Part shown: positions 1 to 6,026 of the stretch, piece after piece
Layout: each line of letters starts with the position of its first letter
How positions within the stretch are numbered: the first letter of the stretch is position 1
Source: Candidatus Schekmanbacteria bacterium
GTDB lineage: Bacteria > CSSED10-310 > JACPHN01
Direction: 5' to 3'
Length of the DNA stretch: 13,614 bases
Assembly (NCBI GenBank): GCA_016188575.1
Contig: JACPHN010000162.1
Span: forward strand, 1 to 13,614
The notes under the pieces: model-generated
What the model was told of the DNA's origin: nothing
Database searches by the model: none
Seen by the model: only the letters and a program-made list of their open reading frames with translations
Position numbers and translations under genes: made by a program

Positions 1-1
1 G

Positions 2-124
2 TGCGGAGTCGCTCCTGCGGGCGGCGTCGAGTCAGTACCAAGCTGCGAAGCAGAGCACGGCCTCGTGCTCTCACCCGTCCGGCGTCGGTCGGACGGGCCA
101 GAGCGGCTCGCCCGCGCAAGCTGA
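2..124 (+). CDS. tnpB: C-terminal end of a TnpB-like RNA-guided nuclease (partial, cut by window start)
   Basis: Reading from base 2 gives about 40 residues starting CGVAPAGGVESVPSCEAEHG and ending at TGA 122-124. TnpB proteins of IS200/IS605 and IS1341-type elements often have such a variable tail, beginning with a Cys-Gly, after their zinc-binding and last RuvC motifs. None of the catalytic or zinc residues lie inside the window, so the call rests on this tail and on what follows: a hairpin-rich stretch ending in a typical IS200/IS605 right-end stem-loop at 346-367. TnpB is an RNA-guided DNA nuclease whose guide RNA overlaps the 3' end of its own gene, which fits this layout. Other frames over these bases give Arg-rich low-complexity peptides and look like shadows. 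Identity is inferred; sequence upstream of the window would settle it. Confidence 0.5.
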   Translation, partial: CGVAPAGGVESVPSCEAEHGLVLSPVRRRSDGPERLARAS

Positions 125-342
125 ACGGATGGCGGCTGAGATCGGCCGGAGCAGGGACCGCAAGGTCCCCAAGGACCGGGACTTGGTGGCGGGACCTTGC
201 TTGCAAGGTCCAATCGCCAGGTCGGATGTTGTAGCATCAAGCCCGTTGGTTGATTGCGAGAGCCCCGAAAAGGCCAGGCCATATATGCATGCCGATGGCC
301 CTACTCCATGGTGGAGGTATGTACAGAAGGTTCTTCCGTTCA

Positions 343-375
343 GAACCCCCCGGCTTTAGCCGTGGGGAGGCTCAG
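343..375 (+). mobile_element. Right end of an IS200/IS605 (IS1341-type) element
   Basis: The segment contains CGGC (351-354), loop TTTA (355-358) and GCCG (359-362), extended after one C/T mismatch by CCCC (346-349) pairing with GGGG (364-367), then AGGCTCAG. A subterminal hairpin with 'GGCTTTAGCCG' next to G-rich 'GGGGAGG' is characteristic of right ends in this transposon family, which has no terminal inverted repeats. The cleavage point is inferred to be just after CTCAG at 375, directly before the ATG at 376. The left end is outside the window. Confidence 0.5.
364..370 (+). promoter_or_regulatory. Shine-Dalgarno for the DUF6922-like gene, inside the transposon end
   Basis: GGGGAGG at 364-370 sits five bases before ATG 376 and is the best ribosome-binding match in the area. 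Four of its G bases form the 3' strand of the IS right-end hairpin, so the site would be partly masked when the hairpin forms. It is the main reason for choosing ATG 376 over the upstream ATG at 250, which would read through the structured RNA. Confidence 0.45.
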
Positions 376-681
376 ATGACTGCGATTCCAGATGAGGTGA
401 AATGGCTGTTCTGGGAGGTCGACGCTGCTAGCTTCGAGGTGACGCAGCACGCCGATTACATTCTGGCTCGGATTCTGGAGTTTGGCGGATTCGCCGAGGT
501 GCGCTGGGCGATGGCAACTTTTGGTCTGGCCCGCATCCACCGGTTCTTCCGCGAGGTTGGTCATGCTGACATTTCCGAGCGTACCTTTCGGTTTTGGCGG
601 GCTTTCTTCAAGGCGGATCATGAGTCATGGGCAAGACCACCAGCCTGGCGGCAGAGCAGCTCCGCGCCCTGGATAGACTGA
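376..681 (+). CDS. DUF6922-like small protein, putative antitoxin-side partner of AbiEii
   Basis: This 101-residue protein lies directly upstream of an AbiEii-type nucleotidyltransferase. Its core (about residues 24-76) contains DYILARILEFGGFAEVRWAM and, near the end, SERTFRFWRAFF. This matches the pattern of small DUF6922-type proteins commonly encoded before AbiEii-like genes: an aspartate-tyrosine-isoleucine helix, a glycine turn, an 'EVRW' helix and a closing 'RFWR' helix. Such proteins are thought to be antitoxins or accessory partners. No membrane segment or signal peptide is visible. The last 20 or so residues (after FKADHE) are encoded within the overlap with the next gene and look unlike the domain, so they are probably an unselected extension. 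Start choice rests on the strong GGGGAGG at five bases. Base composition is less GC-skewed than in the signalling operon, suggesting acquisition by transfer. Confidence 0.6.
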   Translation: MTAIPDEVKWLFWEVDAASFEVTQHADYILARILEFGGFAEVRWAMATFGLARIHRFFREVGHADISERTFRFWRAFFKADHESWARPPAWRQSSSAPWID

Positions 682-1265
682 AGACCATTCCCGGCTTGGC
701 ATCATTCTATCTGGCTGGCGGTAGCGCTGTGGCTCTACACCTTGGACATAGACTGTCGCTCGATCTCGATCTGTTCAGCCTCACCCGGGATGTGAATCTG
801 GAGGAGGTGGCCGCGGCAGCGGCCGTAAGCATGCCCGACTTCCGGGTTCTTGCCCTATCCGATGTCTGTTTGCGGGCGGTGGTCGGGGGAATTGCCGTCG
901 ACATCGTCCGGTATCCTTACCCACCTCTCGCGCCTCCTGCCGTGGTGGACCCGCTCGAATTCCCGGTTGCCTCACTACGCGACCTGGCAGCCATGAAGCT
1001 GGCCGCCATCGCGCGGCGGGGGCTGCGGCGTGACTTTTGGGATCTGTTTGCGATCTGCACGTCCGGGCACCCACTCGCTGAAGCGTGCGACGCGTACCTC
1101 GCGCGGTTTGGCAGGTCGCAGCCGGACCTGTATCACGTGCTCCGGGCACTCACCTACTTCGCGGATGCAGAGAAGGAAGAAGTGCTGCCGGCCGGCATGA
1201 CTGAGCAGATGTGGGGTGAAGTCAAGAAGTTCTTCACGTCAGAAGCTCCGAAGCTCCTCCGCTGA
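627..1265 (+). CDS. AbiEii-type nucleotidyltransferase, putative toxin
   Basis: This 212-residue protein shows the fold markers of the nucleotidyl transferase AbiEii/AbiGii toxin family. GGSAVALHLGHR is at residues 31-42, the metal-binding pair D46 and D48 is in LDLDLF, VDIVRY (D92) is a probable third strand, and the helix KLAAIARRGLRRDFWDLF spans K124 to F141 with conserved K124, D136 and D139. Characterised members transfer nucleotides to RNA targets such as tRNA and cause growth arrest or phage abortive infection, with the neighbouring small gene as antidote. The ATG at 627 is preceded by AGGCGG at 611-616 and overlaps the upstream gene by 55 bases, so the two are probably translationally coupled. 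The active-site residues look intact. Its target and whether it is toxic cannot be told from sequence. Confidence 0.75.
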   Translation: MGKTTSLAAEQLRALDRLKTIPGLASFYLAGGSAVALHLGHRLSLDLDLFSLTRDVNLEEVAAAAAVSMPDFRVLALSDVCLRAVVGGIAVDIVRYPYPPLAPPAVVDPLEFPVASLRDLAAMKLAAIARRGLRRDFWDLFAICTSGHPLAEACDAYLARFGRSQPDLYHVLRALTYFADAEKEEVLPAGMTEQMWGEVKKFFTSEAPKLLR

Positions 1266-1359
1266 TGATGCTCACCAGCCTTCCACCGGCTCTGCCGGCC
1301 CGCGCCGGATGAAACGGGGGACCTCGCAACCCGAGTTTCTTGTCAGGCCGTGGGTATCT

Positions 1360-1399
1360 GTTCACCCCCTCCCCCCGCAAGCGGGGGGAGGGGGTGAAC
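1360..1399. repeat. Perfect 19-bp palindrome, possible bidirectional terminator or dispersed repeat
   Basis: GTTCACCCCCTCCCCCCGC (1360-1378) pairs perfectly with 1381-1399 around a two-base AA spacer. Translated, it gives peptides such as FTPSPRKRGEGV, a common signature of dispersed intergenic palindromes in GC-rich proteobacteria. It lies about 95 bases past the AbiEii stop and could end transcription or protect the transcript end. No T-run follows, so a classical intrinsic terminator is not shown. Confidence 0.6.
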
Positions 1400-1414
1400 C
1401 GGCACAGGCGCGGC

Positions 1415-1569
1415 GGGGGGTGCAAGCAAATGAAGCCATTTCGCGCCCTGGTGGCGCAAGCGCGCGCAACATTCCCTACGGATGTCGTAGTCATCGCATC
1501 GCGCTTGTTGCGAGACGACCTTGGGGGGGTGCAAGCAAACCTTGCACCCTGGCATCATTTGCTTGCGCC
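1415..1569. repeat. MITE-like element with imperfect 20-bp inverted ends
   Basis: The sequence at 1419-1438 (GGTGCAAGCAAATGAAGCCA) matches the reverse complement of 1550-1569 (GGCGCAAGCAAATGATGCCA) at 18 of 20 positions. A third partial copy gives an exact 16-base direct repeat GGGGGGTGCAAGCAAA at 1415-1430 and 1524-1539. Inside lie nested inverted pairs CGCAAC/GTTGCG (1465-1470/1507-1512) and CTACG/CGTAG (1476-1480/1486-1490), plus hairpin 1527-1549. No coding frame is convincing. The arrangement resembles a small non-autonomous element; no clear target-site duplication was found. Confidence 0.4.
1527..1549. repeat. Hairpin GGGTGCAAG/CTTGCACCC
   Basis: A perfect 9-bp stem (1527-1535 with 1541-1549) encloses the five-base loop CAAAC. 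It reuses the GGTGCAAG motif found at the ends of the surrounding MITE-like block. It lies just upstream of the promoter for the signalling operon and is not followed by a T-run. Confidence 0.5.
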
Positions 1570-1597
1570 TTGACAACGCTGCCCCGACCAGTACTAT
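1570..1597 (+). promoter_or_regulatory. Sigma-70-type promoter for the cheR-led operon
   Basis: A perfect -35 box TTGACA (1570-1575) and a -10 box TACTAT (1592-1597, five of six to consensus) are separated by 16 bases. The expected start of transcription is near 1604, giving a leader of about 155 bases before ATG 1761. The -35 begins at the base immediately after the right edge of the MITE-like repeat. This is the best promoter-like sequence seen in the window. Confidence 0.55.
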
Positions 1598-1760
1598 GAC
1601 AACCGTGAGGCGTTCTCGCCCGTCCCCGTGCACACCGTCGCTGTCACGCGCGGGCGGGCGCGGGCGAGCGCCTGATCGCGAGCTTTTCCAGGCAGCAATG
1701 CCGCAGCGCTTTCGCCCTGGACGGCGCTGTCAAGAAGCACGATGCGGGCACGCTCGAAAC

Positions 1761-2597
1761 ATGACGGAAAGATCCTCTGGTCTTGAAGTAGCCGACGCCG
1801 CACTCTTGCTCGACGATCTCCGCGTCCGCTGTGGCCACGATTTCCGGGAATACGCCGCGGCCACGCTGCACCGCCGCATCGCGGCGCGGATCGAGGCGGA
1901 GCACCTGCGCACGGTCTCCGAGCTCCGCGCCCGCGTGCGCCGCGACGGGGACTCCCTGCAACGCCTGGTCGAGGCGCTCACCGTGCGCGTTACCGCCATG
2001 TTTCGCGATCCGAGCTTCCACGCCTCGTTCCGCGCCAACGTCGTACCGTTGCTCGCGGACCGGCGCTTTTTTCGCGTCTGGCACGCCGGCTGCGCATCCG
2101 GCGAAGAAGCCTACTCGATGGCCATCTTGCTCCACGAGGAAGGTCTCCTTCATCGCTGCCGCATCTACGCGACCGACCTGTCGCATGCGGCGCTCGCCCG
2201 CGCGCGGGCGGGAATCTACCCGCTACCGCCGATGCGGGACCATACGGAGAGCTATCGACGAGCCGGCGGCGCCAGGTCGTTCTCCGAGTACTACACGGCG
2301 CGGTACGAGCACGCGATCATGCGCCCGTTTCTTCGCGACCGCATCGTCTTCGCGACCCACAACCTGGCGACGGATGCCGCGTTCCAGGAGATCGACGTCC
2401 TGCTGTGCCGCAACGTCCTGATCTATTTCACCAGGCCGCTTCAGGACCGGGTCCACGATCTCTTCCTTACCAGTCTGTCTCCCGGCGGCATTCTGGCGCT
2501 GGGCCGCACGGAGTCCCTGCGCTTCACCGCGCGCGAGGACCGCTACCAGCCACTGGACGCGCGCGAGCGGATTTATCGGCGCGTCGGGGAAAAGTGA
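1761..2597 (+). CDS. cheR: CheR-type SAM-dependent protein methyltransferase
   Basis: This 278-residue protein matches chemotaxis CheR, which uses S-adenosylmethionine to methylate glutamates on chemoreceptors. An N-terminal helical CheR domain spans about residues 12-75. VTAMFRD (77-83) is the counterpart of the family's VTxFFR motif, and WHAGCASGEEAYSMA (107-121) is the SAM-binding loop with E115-E116. ATDLS (137-141, D139) binds the SAM ribose region, THNL (199-202) follows, and CRNVLIYF (216-223) is the signature motif IV. All look intact. ATG 1761 is chosen because the family domain starts soon after it; upstream in-frame codons overlap the promoter and give low-complexity sequence. No strong Shine-Dalgarno is visible. 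It ends three bases before the hybrid kinase gene. No CheB methylesterase or chemoreceptor gene lies nearby, so its substrate is unknown and a non-chemotaxis signalling role is possible. Confidence 0.88.
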   Translation: MTERSSGLEVADAALLLDDLRVRCGHDFREYAAATLHRRIAARIEAEHLRTVSELRARVRRDGDSLQRLVEALTVRVTAMFRDPSFHASFRANVVPLLADRRFFRVWHAGCASGEEAYSMAILLHEEGLLHRCRIYATDLSHAALARARAGIYPLPPMRDHTESYRRAGGARSFSEYYTARYEHAIMRPFLRDRIVFATHNLATDAAFQEIDVLLCRNVLIYFTRPLQDRVHDLFLTSLSPGGILALGRTESLRFTAREDRYQPLDARERIYRRVGEK

Positions 2598-2600
2598 ACG

Positions 2601-5600
2601 ATGGTGAGCGCGGCCCCTGAACCACAACGGCGGATGAACATCCTGGTCGTCGACGACGAGCCGGCGGCGCTGGTCGCTCTGGAAGCCACCCTCCAGAACC
2701 TCGGCGAGAACGTCGTTACCGCGGGCTCCGGCGTTGAAGCGCTCCGGCACCTCCTCGCCGGGGACTTCGCGATCGTGCTCCTCGACGTGAACATGCCGGG
2801 ACTGGATGGATACGAGACCGCGGCGCTCATCCGCGAACGCCCGCGCAGCCGCAACACCCCGATCATCTTCCTCACGGCCTCGCTCACCGCCGACGTGCAG
2901 CGCTTTCGCGGCTACGCCGCCGGCGCCGTGGACTATCTGTACAAGCCGATCGAGGCCGAGGTGCTCCGCTCCAAGGTGGCAGTGTTCGTGGAGCTGGCGC
3001 GCAAGACGGCGTTGCTTCAGGAGCAGTCGGAGGCCCTGGGCGCCAGGGAACGGGAAGCGCGGGCGCTTGCGGAAGAGCGGACCCGGCTGCTCGACGACAT
3101 CGAGCAGCGGGTGCAGGCGCGCACCCGTGCGCTCCAGCGCAGCAGTCGGGCGCTCCGCCTGCTGAGCGACTGCGGCAAAACCCTGATCCGCTCCGCGGAT
3201 GAGCAATCGTTGCTGCAAGCCGTATGCGACCTCGTGGTGGGCACCGGCGAGTATCGCTTTTGTGGCGTGTGGTACGCCGACGAGAGCGCAGCGAACGGGG
3301 TCAGACTCGGCGCGAGCGCCGGGGGCCATCCGGACAGCGGGGGCGCGTTCTGGGCCGATGCCGATCGGGCCCGCGCCCTGCTGAGCACCGTGATCAAGAC
3401 CGGGCGGCACCTGGTGCAAAACGACATCGCCGACTACCCGGAGCTCGCGACGTGGAAGGACGCGGTCCAGCGGCTCGGCCTCGAGCTCATTGTGGGCCTG
3501 CCTCTTGCCGCACGGTCTCAGGTGCTGGGTGTTCTGGCGATCGGTGCCGGAGCGCTCGACGCCTTTTCCGCGGAGGAGCTTTCGCTCCTGAGTGAGCTTG
3601 CGGACAATGTGGCATACGGCATCGGCGCGCTGCGGACACGCGCCGGGCTGCGCACCGCAGAAGCCGAAAGCCGCGCTGTCACGGCGCGCCTGGAGCATCT
3701 GATCGCGACCAGCCAGACCGTCATCTACGCGCGCGCACCGCAAGGCGGCTTCGCCACCACCTACGTAAGCGGTAACGTGAAGGCTCAACTCGGCTATTCA
3801 CCCGACGCCTTTCTCACCGCGGCGGACTTCTGGGCGAAACGCCTTCACCCACAGGACGCGCCGCGCGTTCTCGCGTGCCTCGAGAGCGCGCTCACAACCG
3901 GTTGCTTTTGCGGAGAATACCGCTTTCGGCACGCCGATGGCGGCTATCGCTGGCTGCGGGATGAAGCGAGAGTCTCGTACGAAGCTGCTGGCACGCCGCG
4001 GGAAGTGATCGGCACCTGGGTGGACATCACCGATCGGAAGCTGGCCGAGGAGAGCCAGCAGCAGAGCGACAGGCGCTACCGGGCGCTCGTGGAGAGCTCA
4101 CCGGAAATCATCATCGTCGCGGAGCTGGACGGCGAGATTGTGCTCGCCAACCCCGCCTCGGCCGAGCTCCTCGGCTACGCCCACGCGCAGGAGCTGTGCG
4201 GCCGCCACATGCCGGAGCTGATCGCGCCCGAAGACCGCGCGACCGCCGCGGAAGCTTTCGCGCGGGCGATCGCCGAAAACCGCCTGGATCGCTACGCGTG
4301 CCGCGCCCTGCGCGCGGACGGCAGCGCCGTCGCCATCGAATGGACAGCCGCCACGATTCCGGACGCGGCCGGCCAGGCTCTGGCCGTGCTCGCCATCGGT
4401 CGCGACATCACGCCGCGCCTGCGGGCGGAGCAGGAGGTGCGCGCGCTCAATGCCGACCTCGAGCAGCGCGTGCGGGAGCGCACCGCGGAGGCCGAGGCCG
4501 CCAACCGCGCCAAGAGCCTGTTTCTCGCCAACATGTCCCACGAGATCCGCACCCCGATGAACGCCATCCTCGGTTTCGCCCAGCTCCTGCGGCGCGAGCC
4601 CGAGCTTTCAGCGCGGCAGCGACAGTACCTCGACACCATCCTGCGCGCCGGCGATCACCTGCTCGCGCTGATCTGCGACATCCTGGAATACTCGAAGATC
4701 GAGGCCGGCAGGGTCGAGGCGGAGCTGTCTACCTTCGCGCCCGCCGCCTTGTTCGAGGAGCTGGCAGCGCTGTTCCGCGTGCGTGCCCGTGACAAGGGCT
4801 TGCGGTTCATCGTGGAGGTCGGCCCGGCAATGCCGCGCTGCATCGTCTCCGACGCCGGCAAGCTCCGTCAGATCCTGCAAAACCTCCTGAGCAACGCGCT
4901 GAAGTTCACGCACCGCGGCGGTATCACGTTGCGGGTGGATGCCAGGCGGGCCGCGCCAGGAGGCGGGGAAGTGGGCCTGCGGCTCGTCGCCGAGGTGGAG
5001 GACACGGGGGCGGGCATCGCGCCAGAAGAAATGAATAGCCTGTTTCAGGTTTTTGAACAGACAGAGAGCGGCCGACGCAGCAAGAAAGGAACCGGGCTCG
5101 GCCTCGCCATCAGCCGCAAGCTCGCCGAGGTGCTCGGTGGGACCATCGACGTGATCAGCCGCGTGGACGAGGGCAGCGTGTTTCGCGTGGAGATCCCCGT
5201 CGCGCCGGGGGTCGCGGACGCCCTGCCTCCGCGCAAAGAGAAACGCCGCGTGATCGCCCTGGCCCCGGATCAACCGCCGTACCGGGTGCTGGTCGTGGAT
5301 GACGTCGACGACAACCGCGCTTACCTGGCCGGGTTGCTCAGCGCCGTCGGCTTCGAGGTGCGCACGGCGGAAAACGGTGTCGAGGCCGTTGCCGCCTTCG
5401 CGGAGTGGGCGCCGCAGCTCATCCTCATGGACCTGCGCATGCCGGTGATGACGGGTTTCGAGGCGATCGCCGCAATTCGCGGGCGCGAGGACGGGGCCGC
5501 CGTCAGGATCGTCGCGGTGTCAGCGAGCGCGTTCCGGGAGGATCGCAGCCACGCGCTCGCGGCCGGCGCAGACGACTACCTGAGCAAGCCATTCCGCGAG

Positions 5601-5981
5601 GAGGTGGTTTTCGCGAAGCTCGAGTCGGCGCTTGGCGCGCGGTATCTGTACGCGGAAGACGCGGTCACGGCGGTGCCGGCGGCGCCATCCGAAGGTGCGC
5701 GCGCAGGGACCGAAACCGCGTCGGAAGCGGCCGCGGCCGCGGCGGCCTCACTCCCTGCCGACCTGAGCGCCGAGCTGCGACAGGCCATCCTGGGCGCCGA
5801 CCTGGATCGCGTCCTCGAGCTCGCCACGCAGGTCGAACCCCGGAGCCCCGACCTCGCGGGAGAGCTCCGCCGACTTGCCGACGACTTCGCCTATCCGAGC
5901 ATGCTCGCGCTGTTGGACCGGTCGGGTTCGGCTCCCCCCCACCCCGACCCATCCCCTGGTGAAGGCCGGGGGCCGGAATGA
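2601..5981 (+). CDS. Soluble hybrid histidine kinase, REC-GAF-PAS-PAS-HisKA-HATPase-REC
   Basis: This 1126-residue kinase has no membrane segment and should act in the cytoplasm. Domains in order: receiver 1 (about 12-130; D18, D19, phospho-acceptor D62, T92, K115); coiled coil (132-182); GAF (about 185-345); PAS 1 with PAC-like ending WVDITDRK (365-480); PAS 2 (490-605); coiled coil; HisKA with SHEIRTPMN (phospho-histidine H647); HATPase with N765, DTGAGI (801-806) and KGTGLGL (829-835); receiver 2 (about 894-1012; D900, D901, D944, K996). A helical tail (1051-1107) resembles the segment often found after the last receiver in such hybrids, but it has no histidine, so it is not an Hpt phosphotransfer domain. 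ATG 2601 follows the cheR stop by three bases; M12 (ATG 2634) is an alternative. The last 16 residues (APPHPDPSPGEGRGPE) are encoded by a dispersed G/C repeat. The sensed ligand is unknown. Confidence 0.92.
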   Translation: MVSAAPEPQRRMNILVVDDEPAALVALEATLQNLGENVVTAGSGVEALRHLLAGDFAIVLLDVNMPGLDGYETAALIRERPRSRNTPIIFLTASLTADVQRFRGYAAGAVDYLYKPIEAEVLRSKVAVFVELARKTALLQEQSEALGAREREARALAEERTRLLDDIEQRVQARTRALQRSSRALRLLSDCGKTLIRSADEQSLLQAVCDLVVGTGEYRFCGVWYADESAANGVRLGASAGGHPDSGGAFWADADRARALLSTVIKTGRHLVQNDIADYPELATWKDAVQRLGLELIVGLPLAARSQVLGVLAIGAGALDAFSAEELSLLSELADNVAYGIGALRTRAGLRTAEAESRAVTARLEHLIATSQTVIYARAPQGGFATTYVSGNVKAQLGYSPDAFLTAADFWAKRLHPQDAPRVLACLESALTTGCFCGEYRFRHADGGYRWLRDEARVSYEAAGTPREVIGTWVDITDRKLAEESQQQSDRRYRALVESSPEIIIVAELDGEIVLANPASAELLGYAHAQELCGRHMPELIAPEDRATAAEAFARAIAENRLDRYACRALRADGSAVAIEWTAATIPDAAGQALAVLAIGRDITPRLRAEQEVRALNADLEQRVRERTAEAEAANRAKSLFLANMSHEIRTPMNAILGFAQLLRREPELSARQRQYLDTILRAGDHLLALICDILEYSKIEAGRVEAELSTFAPAALFEELAALFRVRARDKGLRFIVEVGPAMPRCIVSDAGKLRQILQNLLSNALKFTHRGGITLRVDARRAAPGGGEVGLRLVAEVEDTGAGIAPEEMNSLFQVFEQTESGRRSKKGTGLGLAISRKLAEVLGGTIDVISRVDEGSVFRVEIPVAPGVADALPPRKEKRRVIALAPDQPPYRVLVVDDVDDNRAYLAGLLSAVGFEVRTAENGVEAVAAFAEWAPQLILMDLRMPVMTGFEAIAAIRGREDGAAVRIVAVSASAFREDRSHALAAGADDYLSKPFREEVVFAKLESALGARYLYAEDAVTAVPAAPSEGARAGTETASEAAAAAAASLPADLSAELRQAILGADLDRVLELATQVEPRSPDLAGELRRLADDFAYPSMLALLDRSGSAPPHPDPSPGEGRGPE

Positions 5982-6026
5982 CGCAAATGGCGGCCAGGTT
6001 AGTGCTGATGCGGGTGGAGGGAGAGG
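5930..6026. repeat. Degenerate G/C-rich intergenic repeat spanning the kinase/RpfG junction
   Basis: The end of the hybrid kinase gene and the following 45 bases contain C-rich blocks (CACCCCGACCCATCCCC) and, about 50 bases on, G-rich blocks (GGGTGGAGGGAGAGGGTG) that are roughly complementary in the opposite orientation. 'PHPDPSPGEGRG'-type translations are a familiar product of dispersed intergenic palindromes in GC-rich proteobacteria. The G-rich arm includes the ribosome-binding site of the next gene. Confidence 0.35.

Larger units (their letters stand above)
100..375 (+). ncRNA. Probable omega RNA (TnpB guide scaffold) and its structured region
   Basis: Between the TnpB-like tail and the next gene lies a run of consecutive hairpins and no good reading frame. 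Visible stems are GGTCC/GGACC (164-168/173-177), a perfect 9-bp GGACCTTGC/GCAAGGTCC (192-200/203-211), GGCCAT/ATGGCC (277-282/295-300), CTCCA/TGGAG (304-308/312-316), GGTTCT/AGAACC (329-334/342-347) and the terminal CGGC-TTTA-GCCG hairpin (346-367). Known TnpB elements carry an omega RNA that overlaps the nuclease gene and runs to the right end, with the guide being host sequence beyond that end. The 5' boundary given here is a guess; the 3' boundary follows the hairpin plus the short tail CTCAG. Confidence 0.45.

Noticed and set aside
1-234. Frame starting with GTG at base 1, or a group II intron 5' end (GTGCG)
   Set aside because: The frame is Arg-rich without similarity. GTGCG at the window edge is too short, no intron domain V was found, and the TnpB-like tail in another frame explains the bases better.
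1360-1570. CRISPR array suggested by repeated GGTGCAAGCAAA motifs
   Set aside because: There are only three copies in mixed orientation with unequal spacing and no cas genes; inverted ends fit a MITE-like element better.
1521-1760. Upstream extension of the cheR frame
   Set aside because: It crosses the repeat element and the promoter -10 box, and the residues are low-complexity; the CheR domain begins after ATG 1761.
2223-3788. 521-residue minus-strand open frame opposite cheR and the hybrid kinase
   Set aside because: It lies opposite two genes with intact motifs, shows no domain, and has composition typical of an antisense shadow.
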